64,000 nucleotides of DNA from Acidobacteriota bacterium (GTDB lineage: Bacteria; Acidobacteriota; Terriglobia; UBA7540). The notes beneath the pieces were generated by a model. The model had not been told where the DNA came from, made no database searches, and saw nothing but the letters and a program-made list of their open reading frames with translations. The DNA lies in NCBI GenBank assembly GCA_902812465.1, contig CADDZE010000009.1, forward strand, positions 1-64,000, given 5' to 3'. Below are positions 10,201 through 18,107 of the stretch, piece after piece; position 1 is the stretch's first letter, and each line of letters begins with the position of its first letter. Made by a program: the position numbers and the translations under genes.

Positions 10201-10855
10201 GGAACTCCTGCACCGAGTCCACGGGCGGGGTTACCGCATACGTGCCTACCGCCACCGAAGTGTTGGTGATGCCGTCGAGGAGGAAGGAATTCATCGACTC
10301 GCGCAGCCCGTTGACGTTGATCGCGCCGCCGCGCGAGCTGTTCTCCGACCCCGACGTGCCCGGCACCACGCCGGGGGTGAACAACGTCAGCTGGAGGAAG
10401 TTTCGGCCGTTGAGGGGAAGCTGCCTGACTTTCTGCGACTCGATCGTCGTGCCGACCGAAGATGTCTGGGTATCGACCACCGGCGGCGTCGCCGCCACGG
10501 TAATAGAGGTAGTGGGGGCGCCGACGCGCAGGCGGATATCGAGCTTCAGATGCTGGTCCACCAACAACTCGATGGGGCCCTCGACGGAACGCTCGAAGCC
10601 GGCCTTCTCGGCCGTGACCTTATAGGTCCCCGGGGGCAGCAACGGAAGCGTATAAGAACCGTCAGGCTGGGTTACGGCACTACGGGTGAAGCCAATCCCT
10701 TGCGCCACGGCCGTCACGGTGACGCCAGGAACCACCGCGCCAGAGGGGTCCGTCACGATACCGGTCAGGCTCCCTTGGGCCTGCTGTCCCCAGACGACGG
10801 CTGCGCCCAACCCCAACGCGATGCACGCGGCGGAGAACCGCAAAAGGAAGCCCAT
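7283..10855 (-). CDS. Oar-like TonB-dependent receptor 1
   Basis: Large outer-membrane protein of 1190 residues. ATG at 10855 has a GGGGGAGGTGG ribosome binding region; the frame stays open to 11140 but that extension has no such signal. Residues 1-25 are a signal peptide. A carboxypeptidase-regulatory-like domain follows (GSLTGIVTDPSGAVVPGVTV, then LPLLPPGTYKVTAEKAGFER), then a plug domain (QLPLNGRNFLQLTLFTPGVV, GSENSSRGGAINVNGLRESM, VNVVTRSGTNQFHGTFYDFL) and a long barrel ending in VQFALKFIW with a terminal aromatic residue. This architecture is greatly expanded in Acidobacteriota, where substrates are mostly unknown. A strong sigma-70-like promoter lies about 80 bases upstream. Confidence 0.9.
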   Translation of the reverse strand: MGFLLRFSAACIALGLGAAVVWGQQAQGSLTGIVTDPSGAVVPGVTVTAVAQGIGFTRSAVTQPDGSYTLPLLPPGTYKVTAEKAGFERSVEGPIELLVDQHLKLDIRLRVGAPTTSITVAATPPVVDTQTSSVGTTIESQKVRQLPLNGRNFLQLTLFTPGVVPGTSGSENSSRGGAINVNGLRESMNSFLLDGITNTSVAVGTYAVTPPVDSVQEFRMETGVYEAKFGTNAGAQVNVVTRSGTNQFHGTFYDFLRNSALDARNFFEPTVPPFKRNQFGGTVGGPVLLPGYDGHDRSFFFFAYEGLRERRAFFERSHVPTLAERAGDFQADLAPTCPTQTLLLDPLVLVDPSAPLTVPNNNLNSLLPLLNAQGLDPIGSAFVNLYPAPNIPGASCGAANYIVESTRRIDTDSYVSRVDHRWGTQDSLFARYNLTSDREFRPFNEDTNLTGYGVKVHNVNHSAGFDWTHVFSPQLLNEFKLGYNRWTEHFNNEDQGNPFAATLGLIGLPTSGRLSGIPRINFTGYATIGSQINNPQGGAVNTFQFADTLTQVHGNHTLAYGFDIRPIKRGNFRRDITIRGQYDFTGVVTGGLVLSALQKTLPPAQFQQIAAQLFAACPPSSCSFGNGVADALLGVPQDWINGFEAYVSGTGTEWDYFAQDTWKLRPNLTLNLGLRYEFNSLVTDKNDHFANFDFSRGLIVTAGRGQASLLRFDPLTGLYVPAGVENFGSTAENRALQYPDRDNFAPRFGFAWQPFRKARTVVRGGYGVYYDQTFGDVYFQRAQNPPFVRVTAGRIDQALPALLPLIESGQLPLLSGALLKDAFVLAAVPNFPRISPFQVDFQDGMVQQWSLDFQRELPGSWLIDLGYVGTRGLRLPRIVDPNQANIALAIAEGLINPTTGLPEPQARRFPSFDQNFVYTESSGKSAYHAAQVKFERHFSAGLAFLGAYTWSKAIDTNSTFLDDDRNENFPQNSLDLAAEKAPSDFDFRHRLSVAYVYDLPFGSTLWKSSNRSVNYLVRDWQLAGIATAQSGPPFTAQIGGNVSCTSEATSAGLGLSSDRPDLIGNPYPAHQTPNQWVLASAFRDPRFNAAGTQVLPCAFGNAGRNILRGPGLADWDFSLLRRFRLTESKAVEFRAEMFNMFNRPNFETPQRDVASQSFGQIFNTVQPIAGLASGGPGDPREVQFALKFIW

Positions 10856-11179
10856 CGCACCCCACCTCCCCCAGGAAGGAAAGTCCAAACCCCAACGCGG
10901 TATCGCTCCGAAGAGCGGAGTCTCAGTGAAAAAGAGTATAGAAATGAATAACTTCGAAGTCAAGGAGAGCCGCTCCCAGCGCGCCGCTCCCGCTGCAACT
11001 CTGTGCGAAACATAGGAGTGAGCAAAATGAGCGGCGAAAGACATGTTATTGAAAATAATGAAGATAGTCGAGTTTGTCGCCACTGCCTCGAGCAACCATT
11101 CGGCTGAGCCTCTCGTCATCACCAGTTCGAAGGCCAGCACCTTGTGGTTGGGGAATGCGCTATCCTAGGCGGCGTGCTC
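10856..11179. other. Divergent intergenic region between TonB receptor 1 and the UnbV gene
   Basis: This 324-base region holds the receptor promoter (10935-10963) on the minus strand. Around 11030-11060 it is unusually AT-rich. I see no convincing promoter for the plus-strand UnbV gene, no RNA fold and no supported small gene; open frames crossing it have no ribosome binding site. Confidence 0.5.
10935..10963 (-). promoter_or_regulatory. Sigma-70-type promoter of TonB receptor 1
   Basis: On the minus strand the sequence reads TTGACT, a 17-base spacer, then TATACT, close to consensus with optimal spacing. It would start transcription near 10928, about 70 bases before the ATG. The leader contains a small hairpin, CTCCG-CTCTT-CGGAG. 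Confidence 0.7.
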
Positions 11180-12880
11180 ATGACGCGGCGTACCTTTCTG
11201 CTGACGAGTCTTCTCAATTGGGAGGGGCTGCATGCCCTAGTACCACCCGCGTACCCTAAGGTCAAGGAAGCCACACCCATCTTCGAGGCCGTGCCTCCTG
11301 AAGGCAGTGGGATCACTTGGGTGCACGACAACGCGCGGCGGGGAGGCCATTACGCTCCGGAAGTGGTAGGGCCGGGGTGCGCATTTTTAGATTATGATCA
11401 TGACGGCTGGATGGATATTTATCTAGTCAACAGCGGAGCCTGCGACTTCTTCCACCCCCGGAACCCGCCACGCCATGCCCTCTACAAGAACAATCGCGAT
11501 GGAACCTTCACCGACGTCACCCTGACGGCCGGCGTGGCCTGCGGAAACTTTGGCATGGGCGTCGCCGCCGCCGATTACGACAATGACGGCTTTACGGACC
11601 TGCTCGTAACGGGATACGGCCGCAATATCCTCTATCACAACAATGGGAACGGCACCTTCACTGACGTAACGCGCCAGGCTGGATTAGAGGATAGCCGTTG
11701 GTCCGCGTCCGCAGCGTGGTTTGACTACGACAACGACGGCCGGCTAGACCTCTTCGTCTGCCACTATGTCGACTACAGCGCCGACCCGCGTTTTCAGTGC
11801 TTCGACGCCCGTGGCCAAAGCTTCTACTGCCTTGAGACCCAGCTGAAGCCCCTCACCTGCGCGTTGTACCACAACAACGGCGACGGAAGCTTCACCGAGG
11901 TTGGCCACGCTTCTGCGATCGGTCAGGTAAAGGGTAAGGCCCTGGCGGTCGTAGCGGCGGACATCAACCAGGACGGCTGGCTCGACCTCTTTGTCGCTAA
12001 CGACACGCTGCCCAACTGGCTGTTTGCCAATCGCGGCGGCGGGCGATGGGAAGAGATCGGTCTGAAGGCCGGGGTGGCGGATAGTGAGGACGGCCAGCCA
12101 CGCGGAGGTATGGGGGTAGACGCGGCTGATTTCGATCAGGACGGTAAGCTGGACCTAGCGCTGACCAATTTTGTAGGCGAAGAGTTCTCTCTTTACCACA
12201 ACGATGGCCACGAACTGTTCTCCGACTGGGCCCAGCAGACACCCATCGGAGAGGCGACCCGGATGCTCAGCGGATGGGGCGTGAGGTTCTTGGACTACGA
12301 TAACGACGGCAGCCTCGACTTAATTTTCTGCAGCGGCCATCCGGACCCCGACGTCGGCCGGACGTCGCGCTATTCCTACCTCGAGCCCCTGCTGCTCTTT
12401 CAAAACACGGGCCAAGGTTTCGTCAACGTGAGCCGCCAGGCGGGAGCCGCCTTCCAGCAGCTCTGGGCCGCCCGCGGCCTGGCCACCGGCGACTTCGATA
12501 ACGACGGCGCTCTGGATGTGCTCATCGGCATCAACGGCGGTGCTCCCTTGCTCCTCAGAAATAGGGTGGGGGCGAAGAACCATTGGCTGGGGCTGCACCT
12601 GGTAGGCCGCAACTGTAACCGCGACGCGGTCGGCGCCAGCGTGCGCTGGTGCTGCGCTGGCGTCGTGCGGTCACGCTACAAAGCGGGCGGCGGCAGCTTT
12701 TGCTCCTCCCACGACCCGCGCCTACTGCTCGGATTGGGCCAGGCAGAGTCGGTCGATTGGCTGGAGATTGCCTGGCCACCGCCCTCCAAGAGAATCGAAC
12801 GCTTCACGCGACTGCCACTGAATACATATGTTACGGTAGTGGAAGGCGAAGGCACGCCGGTGGCTTCAACGCGATGCTGA
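11180..12880 (+). CDS. FG-GAP repeat protein with ASPIC/UnbV C-terminal domain
   Basis: Exported 566-residue beta-propeller-like protein. ATG at 11180 begins MTRRTFLLTSLL, a short twin-arginine-like or Sec signal. At least seven calcium-loop FG-GAP repeats are visible, for example DYDHDGWMDIYLV, DYDNDGFTDLLVT, DYDNDGRLDLFVC, DINQDGWLDLFVA, DFDQDGKLDLALT, DYDNDGSLDLIFC and DFDNDGALDVLIG. The C-terminus (CNRDAVGASVRW to SVDWLEIAWPPP) is the ASPIC/UnbV domain. No enzymatic role is established for this family. It overlaps the next gene by 7 bases, so the two are probably translated together. Confidence 0.9.
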   Translation: MTRRTFLLTSLLNWEGLHALVPPAYPKVKEATPIFEAVPPEGSGITWVHDNARRGGHYAPEVVGPGCAFLDYDHDGWMDIYLVNSGACDFFHPRNPPRHALYKNNRDGTFTDVTLTAGVACGNFGMGVAAADYDNDGFTDLLVTGYGRNILYHNNGNGTFTDVTRQAGLEDSRWSASAAWFDYDNDGRLDLFVCHYVDYSADPRFQCFDARGQSFYCLETQLKPLTCALYHNNGDGSFTEVGHASAIGQVKGKALAVVAADINQDGWLDLFVANDTLPNWLFANRGGGRWEEIGLKAGVADSEDGQPRGGMGVDAADFDQDGKLDLALTNFVGEEFSLYHNDGHELFSDWAQQTPIGEATRMLSGWGVRFLDYDNDGSLDLIFCSGHPDPDVGRTSRYSYLEPLLLFQNTGQGFVNVSRQAGAAFQQLWAARGLATGDFDNDGALDVLIGINGGAPLLLRNRVGAKNHWLGLHLVGRNCNRDAVGASVRWCCAGVVRSRYKAGGGSFCSSHDPRLLLGLGQAESVDWLEIAWPPPSKRIERFTRLPLNTYVTVVEGEGTPVASTRC

Positions 12881-14076
12881 GAATCTGGCTGGCCATAGTC
12901 GCGATCACCTTCATTCTTGGCAGCCCCCTCGCGATCCGCAGACTGGACGGAGCGCAAGCCGCATTAGCGGGAGTCAACGAGCTGGCCCGCCAGGCCCAGG
13001 ATGCACTCCAACAAGGGAATAATGAGGCGGCGGTCCGCGACTACGAGAAACTCATCCAACTGAAGCCGACGGTGGCCGAGTATCACCTAGGCCTGGGTGT
13101 CGCCTATTACGCCTCGGACCGGCCTTTCGATGCTATAGCCGCACTGCAGCGCGCTCTTAGGCTCAAGCCCAGTCTTGCCCAGGCTCGCTATTACTTGGCC
13201 ACAAGCTTGGCGGAAAGCGGCCGCTGCCAGGAGTCCATGCCACTTCTGCGAAAGGATGCACCGCACATCGCCGATCCGCAACTGAAGCGGACGGCAGAGG
13301 CCGACGGGCTGAAATGCGCCATGGCGCTCGATGAGGAAGACCGCGCCCTGGATTTTCTCCGTCTGCTGCAGCACGATTTTCCCAAAGACCCTGAGGTTCT
13401 CTACCTCACCGTCCACGTTTATTCGGATCTCTCGACGCGCGCTTCGCAGAGGCTCTTAGTCACGGCCCCGTCGTCGTATCAGGTCCACTTGCTGAGCGCC
13501 GAGGCCCTCGAAACGCAAGAGAAGTGGGACGAAGCGGAGGCGGAATACCGCCGCGTGCTGGCCCTTGATCCGCACCTTCCTGGCATTCACTTCCGGATCG
13601 GCCGGCTGATCCTGACGCGCCCAAAGACCGCAACCACAATGGCGGACGCTCAGCGGGAGTTCGAAGAGGAGCTGAAGGTAGATCCGGCCAATGCCGGCGC
13701 CGAGTACGTGCTGGGGGAACTGGCCAGGCAGAGTCGAGACTTCTCCCGGGCCATCGACCACTTTTCCCGGGCGGCAAAACTCGACCCCAGCTTTGCTGAT
13801 GCCTTCATCGGCTTGGGGAAATCCCTGGTCTCGGCGGGCCGCCCGGTGGATGCCGTACCACCACTCGAGCAGGCGGTCAAGCTTCAACCCGAGAATCCCG
13901 TGACGCACTATCAGCTGGCCTTTGCTTACCGCCGGGCGGGCCGTGCGCAGGATGCGGACCGCGAACTCGAGGCTTACCAGCGAGCAAACGAGAAGGCCCG
14001 GAAGAATCTCCTGAATATTCGTTCCGCTGTGACCGGCCAGCTGGTGCCGTCGCAGACCGCTGATCCGCCTGAGTAA
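12874..14076 (+). CDS. TPR-repeat protein coupled to the UnbV gene
   Basis: 400-residue protein with an N-terminal signal or anchor (MLRIWLAIVAITFILGSPLA) followed by TPR motifs from about residue 35 to 390, such as AQDALQQGNNEAAVRDYEKL, AEYHLGLGVAYYASDRPFDA and AFIGLGKSLVSAGRPVDAVP. Its ATG lies inside the end of the UnbV gene (shared ATGCTGA), indicating translational coupling. UnbV-TPR pairs recur in Acidobacteriota; a scaffold or partner role is inference. No enzyme domain is seen. Confidence 0.85.
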   Translation: MLRIWLAIVAITFILGSPLAIRRLDGAQAALAGVNELARQAQDALQQGNNEAAVRDYEKLIQLKPTVAEYHLGLGVAYYASDRPFDAIAALQRALRLKPSLAQARYYLATSLAESGRCQESMPLLRKDAPHIADPQLKRTAEADGLKCAMALDEEDRALDFLRLLQHDFPKDPEVLYLTVHVYSDLSTRASQRLLVTAPSSYQVHLLSAEALETQEKWDEAEAEYRRVLALDPHLPGIHFRIGRLILTRPKTATTMADAQREFEEELKVDPANAGAEYVLGELARQSRDFSRAIDHFSRAAKLDPSFADAFIGLGKSLVSAGRPVDAVPPLEQAVKLQPENPVTHYQLAFAYRRAGRAQDADRELEAYQRANEKARKNLLNIRSAVTGQLVPSQTADPPE

Positions 14077-14140
14077 GCCAGGTCGGCATCTGGCCGATAT
14101 AACAGGGTGGACGGCCCACTCAACCAAGGAGGCGGTTACC

Positions 14141-14650
14141 ATGAGCATGAGAAGGCAGCCTAGTTCTGGTCTAGCACTCGCGGCTGGATCATTCCTTTAC
14201 CTGTACTTAGTGCTGGGAAGCAACGCGGCGCCTGTCTCCGGGCAGGGGCGGCACCTGGGCCAGGAGAAGAAGGCGCACGGCGAGCAGGCTGAACACGAAG
14301 AGGGCGAGCACCATGAACGCGACAAACCTCGCCACGCGTACCGGTTTGGGGCTCACGAGCGCGAGGTGATCTCGGGGTATTACGCTGGTCAGAGCAGTGG
14401 ACTGCCGCCTGGGCTGGCCAAGCGGGGCGGCAATTTGCCGCCCGGCCTGGAAAAGCACCTCGAACGCTACGGCACGCTGCCCCCAGGCCTCCAGAAGCGC
14501 CTGGAGCCCCTGCCGGTTGAGCTGGAGCGGCAGTTACCGCCCTTGCCCCCAGGCTGCGGTTGCCAGCGAGGGATTATCGGCACCAGTGTGCTATTGGTGC
14601 GTGCGCGGGATGGTTTCATTCTGGACGTATTCCACCTCGGAGGACGATAG
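14141..14650 (+). CDS. Small secreted CigR/RcnB-like protein with LPPGL repeats
   Basis: 169-residue protein with an AAGGAGG ribosome binding site before ATG 14141. Residues 1-34 form a signal peptide. Next is a charged His/Glu-rich stretch (EQAEHEEGEHHERDKPRHAY), then three LPPGL motifs near residues 88, 99 and 113 and an LPPLPPG motif near 134. The end, IIGTSVLLVRARDGFILDVF, is typical of small periplasmic proteins related to CigR/RcnB. Function is unclear; the His/Glu stretch could bind metal (inference). Convergent with glmU. Confidence 0.7.
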   Translation: MSMRRQPSSGLALAAGSFLYLYLVLGSNAAPVSGQGRHLGQEKKAHGEQAEHEEGEHHERDKPRHAYRFGAHEREVISGYYAGQSSGLPPGLAKRGGNLPPGLEKHLERYGTLPPGLQKRLEPLPVELERQLPPLPPGCGCQRGIIGTSVLLVRARDGFILDVFHLGGR

Positions 14651-14752
14651 AGCCTGAGGGAGGGAGCGGGGAGGTTTGGGTGGTGCAGGGAGTGAAAGAC
14701 TCCGGTGCCGCCAAGCTGCTGTGCCGGGCAGGAAGCACGCTGCCGAAACCTT

Positions 14753-16201
14753 TCAGACGTCGCGCTGCTTCTCGGATTTGCTGGACTTCTTCGCTGCGCG
14801 CTCCCGCACCCAGCCTTCCTTGTTAACCTGCGGCGCCCGGCCCAAGCCCAGCGATTCCGGCGGCACATCCTGAGTGATCGTGGAGCCCGCTGCCACGTAC
14901 GACCCTCTGCCGACACGGACCGGCGCCACTAGCATCGTCCCACTGCCGATGAATGCGCCGTCTTCGATAACCGTAGGATTCTTCTTTTCGCCGTCGTAGT
15001 TGCAGGTGACCGTGCCCGCGCCTATGTTGACCTTCTGGCCCAGCGTTGCATCGCCCAGATAGGTTAGGTGCCAGGCCTTGCTGTCCCTACCGATGCGGGA
15101 CTTCTTCACCTCCACAAAGTTGCCCACGCGGGCTCCGGGCTCCAGGACGGCGCCGTCGCGAATGTGCGCAAACGGCCCCACTATGACGTCCGAGGCGATT
15201 TCGGAGGCAGAAATGACGCAGCAGGGCCGCACGTACACGCGATCGCCCAAAACGGCGTCGGTGAGGGTCGAGTAAGGACGGAGCGTGCAAGCCCGACCCA
15301 CCCGCGTTTGCCCCAGCAGACTCACCCCAGGCTCGATCACCGTGTCCGCGCCCACTTCGACGTCAGCGTCGATGTAGGTGGCGTCGGGATTCACGATAGT
15401 TACACCGGCCCGCATCAAGGCTTCGGCTTTGCGAACGCGCAGCAGCTTCTCCACGGCCGCCAGTTCGACACGATCATTCACCCCCAAAACCTCGCGTGCG
15501 TCAGCGACTGGGAACGCCTGCACGCGCTCGCGGCGGCGATGAAGGATAGCAATGAGGTCAGTCAGTAAGTACTCCTTCTGCGGGTTATCGGCGGAGAGCT
15601 GACCGATTGCAGCCAGCATCTTGGTGCGGTCAAAACAGAGAATGCCGGAGCTGACTTCGCGGATCTTACGCTGCGCCGGCGTGCAGAGCTTCTCCTCGAC
15701 GATCGCCCGGAGGCGCCGGCTGCCCGGGCTGGCGCGGAGGACACGGCCGTAGCCTTCCGGGTGGTCGAGACGCGTCGTCAAAACGGTGGCCGCAGCGCGA
15801 GCGCTGGTGTGCGCTTCCACTAAGCCGCGCAGCGTTTCCGCGCGCAGCAGCGGGGCATCGCCGACCAGCACGGCCAGCACCGGACTAGGGCAGGCCTCGA
15901 GCTCGCGCCGTGACACCATCAACGCGTGTCCCGTACCCAACTGTTCCCTTTGCTCGATAAAACTGAGCCGGTCCTGGCATCCGACGGCGGCGGCGGCCGA
16001 AGTCAAAGCGGCGCGAACGGCATCCCCATCGTGCCCGATCACGACGTAGACACGCTCCGGGTCAGCCGCCAGCACGGCTCGCAGCAGGTATTCTCCCAAG
16101 GGGCGTCCGGCCAGCACATGGACTAGCTTCGACCGCTCGGACTTGAAACGGGTCGCCTTGCCGGCGGCCAGCAGCAGGACCGAAAAACCAGAGGTGGACA
16201 T
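14753..16201 (-). CDS. glmU: Bifunctional GlcNAc-1-P uridylyltransferase / GlcN-1-P acetyltransferase
   Basis: Cytosolic enzyme making UDP-GlcNAc for peptidoglycan and LPS. Start at 16201 (MSTSGFSVLLLAAGKATRFK) with AGGG upstream; an upstream extension would run into the tRNA. The N-terminal nucleotidyltransferase shows LLLAAGKATRFKSERSKLVH, a slightly divergent form of the LAAGxGTRM...PKxLH signature, plus the EQLGTGHAL loop. From about residue 250 the left-handed beta-helix hexapeptides begin and run to the acetyltransferase signature NYDGEKKNPTVIEDGAFIGS. Length of 482 matches the family. tRNA-Met lies 35 bases upstream on the same strand. Confidence 0.95.
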   Translation of the reverse strand: MSTSGFSVLLLAAGKATRFKSERSKLVHVLAGRPLGEYLLRAVLAADPERVYVVIGHDGDAVRAALTSAAAAVGCQDRLSFIEQREQLGTGHALMVSRRELEACPSPVLAVLVGDAPLLRAETLRGLVEAHTSARAAATVLTTRLDHPEGYGRVLRASPGSRRLRAIVEEKLCTPAQRKIREVSSGILCFDRTKMLAAIGQLSADNPQKEYLLTDLIAILHRRRERVQAFPVADAREVLGVNDRVELAAVEKLLRVRKAEALMRAGVTIVNPDATYIDADVEVGADTVIEPGVSLLGQTRVGRACTLRPYSTLTDAVLGDRVYVRPCCVISASEIASDVIVGPFAHIRDGAVLEPGARVGNFVEVKKSRIGRDSKAWHLTYLGDATLGQKVNIGAGTVTCNYDGEKKNPTVIEDGAFIGSGTMLVAPVRVGRGSYVAAGSTITQDVPPESLGLGRAPQVNKEGWVRERAAKKSSKSEKQRDV

Positions 16202-16236
16202 CGCGACCCTTGATGTTTGAGCTCGAAAACAGCGGG

Positions 16237-16308
16237 TAGCGGGGGTGGGAATCGAACCCACGACCTAGGGATTATGAGACCCTCGCTCTACCACTGAGCT
16301 ACCCCGCC
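16237..16308 (-). tRNA. tRNA-Met (anticodon CAT)
   Basis: The minus strand folds into a cloverleaf of 72 bases. The acceptor GGCGGGG pairs with CCCCGCT (G-U at the end), followed by discriminator A. The D arm is GCTC-AGTGGTA-GAGC, the anticodon loop CTCATAA, and the T arm GTGGG-TTCGATT-CCCAC. CCA is not encoded. The loop CTCATAA matches elongator Met tRNAs; an Ile2 (lysidine) identity cannot be fully excluded. The last base pair of the anticodon stem is a T-T mismatch. Confidence 0.93.
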
Positions 16309-16354
16309 CTGCATCCTATGCGGGAACTGCCTTCGCTGTGGATGCTCTCGGGGA

Positions 16355-16384
16355 ATGGTAGACTCCCCTCGTGCAGCTCGTCAA
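16355..16384 (-). promoter_or_regulatory. Promoter for tRNA-Met (and possibly glmU)
   Basis: The minus strand reads TTGACG, an 18-base spacer, then TACCAT, placing the start about 40 bases before the mature tRNA. No other promoter is seen between the tRNA and glmU, so glmU may be read through from here. Confidence 0.5.
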
Positions 16385-16385
16385 C

Positions 16386-16402
16386 TGCAAGCGCTGCTTG
16401 CA
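16386..16402. repeat. Perfect dyad TGCAAGC-GCT-GCTTGCA
   Basis: A 7-bp perfect inverted repeat with a 3-base centre lies between the -35 of the tRNA-Met promoter and the start of the HEAT/haem gene. It is followed by a direct repeat of TTGCATTAAA. The form (central GC, ends TGCA) resembles operators of LacI-type regulators, but no such regulator is in the window. Confidence 0.45.
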
Positions 16403-16433
16403 TTAAATTTGCATTAAAATAGAGCGCCCGGTA

Positions 16434-18083
16434 ATGATCACCACCGTGAGAGCGCGCTTCACAGCATGGCTTCTACCGACGGCTCTATTCGCCATCGCTT
16501 CGGGCATTCAGACCCCGGAGCAGCGCACCGTAGCCGGTTCACTCCGCCCCGTCAGCTCCCCCGGCGGTGGGCAGCACCAAGCGGAGGCTTCGCCACTGGA
16601 CGCTGAGGTTGCGGCCGTGTTGGGAGGCGATCTCGCCAGCCCCCACGCCGACGTCCGGCGGGCAGCGCTCGAATGGATGGCGCGTGATCCCCGCACCCAC
16701 GATGACCGGTTGATCCCCGCGATCTTCCATGCCCTTGAAGATCCCGACAGCGGCGTCCGCAACCAGGCGCTGGCGAACATGGGCTGGATCTTCGAGCGGC
16801 ACCCACGAACCCCGGAAGGCCAGCGGGCGCTGGCGGCCATCGAGCGCGGGCTCGCCCAGGATTCTGACCGGGCGGCGCAACTGGTGGTGGTGGAGCTCCT
16901 TCGCGGTCCCGATGAGGAGGTGTACCCAGACCCGGTGAAGCGGCGGGCCAGCAAGGCGCCTTTGAACGATCCGGGTATTCAATCCCTAATTGTGACCAAG
17001 CTGGCGGAGCGGCAGAGCACGCTGCGCCCGGAGCTGCTACGGGTGGTCGAATCCTCTCCGGCCTTGCAGGCGCTGCCGGCAGTGGTCAAGGCCGTGGGCG
17101 AGGCGTTGCAGGACGACAGCCTAACCGTGCGCAGCAGTGCCGCAGACCTGCTGATTGCCATGGAACGGCAGGGTGGCCGGGAGGTGCGGAAGCAAGTCCA
17201 TCCGTTACTGCTACGCGCCCTCCAGGAAGGTGACCCCAACGTGCAGCTCCGAGTGTCGCGCGCCCTGGGCTTGCCAATTCCTCCCCGTAAACCGGCTCCG
17301 CGCCTGGTTTCGTTGACGGGCGAGAGTGTGGCCACGGCAGATATTCCCTTCGACTTCAACTATTACACGGCGTTTGTCCAGCCTCTGTTCGTCAAGAAAT
17401 ACGGGAACGAGTCTTGCGTGGACTGTCACACGCCGGAGGCCAACGCCTCGGGATCGTTCCGCGTGCGCCCCCCGGGGCCCGAGGGGCGCTACACGCTGCA
17501 GCAATCCAAGGTGAATTTTGCTTCGCTCCTGCCGGTGATCGACCGCCAGCATCCCGAGCGCAGCAAGCTGCTCCTGAAGCCTTTGAACCCTCTTACGCAG
17601 GAGGGGCAGATCAAGGGCTTGAATCACGACGGTGGCGCCTTCTGGGCGGACCAATATGACCCGGATTTCCAGATAGTTGCGAACTGGCTGAGAGGCGCCA
17701 AGCTGGAAACTCCCCCCGAGAAGCAACTCGACTTCGCTTACTTTGTGAAGCACATCGAACCCATTTTCTCTACGCCCGGCCCCGACGGCTTCGCCTGCAT
17801 CAACTGCCACTCGACGCACGCCATTCTGCATCTGGAATCGCCGGAGACCCGCGAAGGCAGGTTTTCACTCGAACAGATCGAGAACAACTACCAGTCCGCG
17901 CACCGCGTGGTCGACGAGGCGGCGCCCACCAACAGCTTTCTTGTCCGCAAGCCCACCAGCCCGCGTGAGGGTGAGCCCGGCGGGCTTTCACACGCCGGCG
18001 GTATTCGTTGGCCGGAGAAGAAGGAATCGTGGCAGTACAAGGCACTGATCGCCTGGATGGGTATGCGGAACCTCGCGCCCTGA
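16434..18083 (+). CDS. Secreted HEAT-repeat protein with two CxxCH haem-binding motifs
   Basis: 549 residues with a signal peptide (MITTVRARFTAWLLPTALFA). Residues 60-290 contain HEAT-like repeats (PHADVRRAALEWMARDPRTH, PDSGVRNQALANMGWIFERH, DDSLTVRSSAADLLIAMERQ). The C-terminal half carries two c-type haem signatures: CVDCH at residue 328 and CINCH at residue 455. Each is followed by a similar module with HDGGAFW or HAGGIRW. A periplasmic electron-transfer role is likely from the haem motifs, but the redox partner is unknown. The upstream dyad may regulate it. Confidence 0.8.
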   Translation: MITTVRARFTAWLLPTALFAIASGIQTPEQRTVAGSLRPVSSPGGGQHQAEASPLDAEVAAVLGGDLASPHADVRRAALEWMARDPRTHDDRLIPAIFHALEDPDSGVRNQALANMGWIFERHPRTPEGQRALAAIERGLAQDSDRAAQLVVVELLRGPDEEVYPDPVKRRASKAPLNDPGIQSLIVTKLAERQSTLRPELLRVVESSPALQALPAVVKAVGEALQDDSLTVRSSAADLLIAMERQGGREVRKQVHPLLLRALQEGDPNVQLRVSRALGLPIPPRKPAPRLVSLTGESVATADIPFDFNYYTAFVQPLFVKKYGNESCVDCHTPEANASGSFRVRPPGPEGRYTLQQSKVNFASLLPVIDRQHPERSKLLLKPLNPLTQEGQIKGLNHDGGAFWADQYDPDFQIVANWLRGAKLETPPEKQLDFAYFVKHIEPIFSTPGPDGFACINCHSTHAILHLESPETREGRFSLEQIENNYQSAHRVVDEAAPTNSFLVRKPTSPREGEPGGLSHAGGIRWPEKKESWQYKALIAWMGMRNLAP

Positions 18084-18107
18084 GAGTTGGACCCCGGTGT
18101 GTTTGCC

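Noticed and set aside
10856-11140. 95-residue N-terminal extension of TonB receptor 1
   Set aside because: It spans the promoter and lacks a ribosome binding site; the signal peptide starts at 10855.
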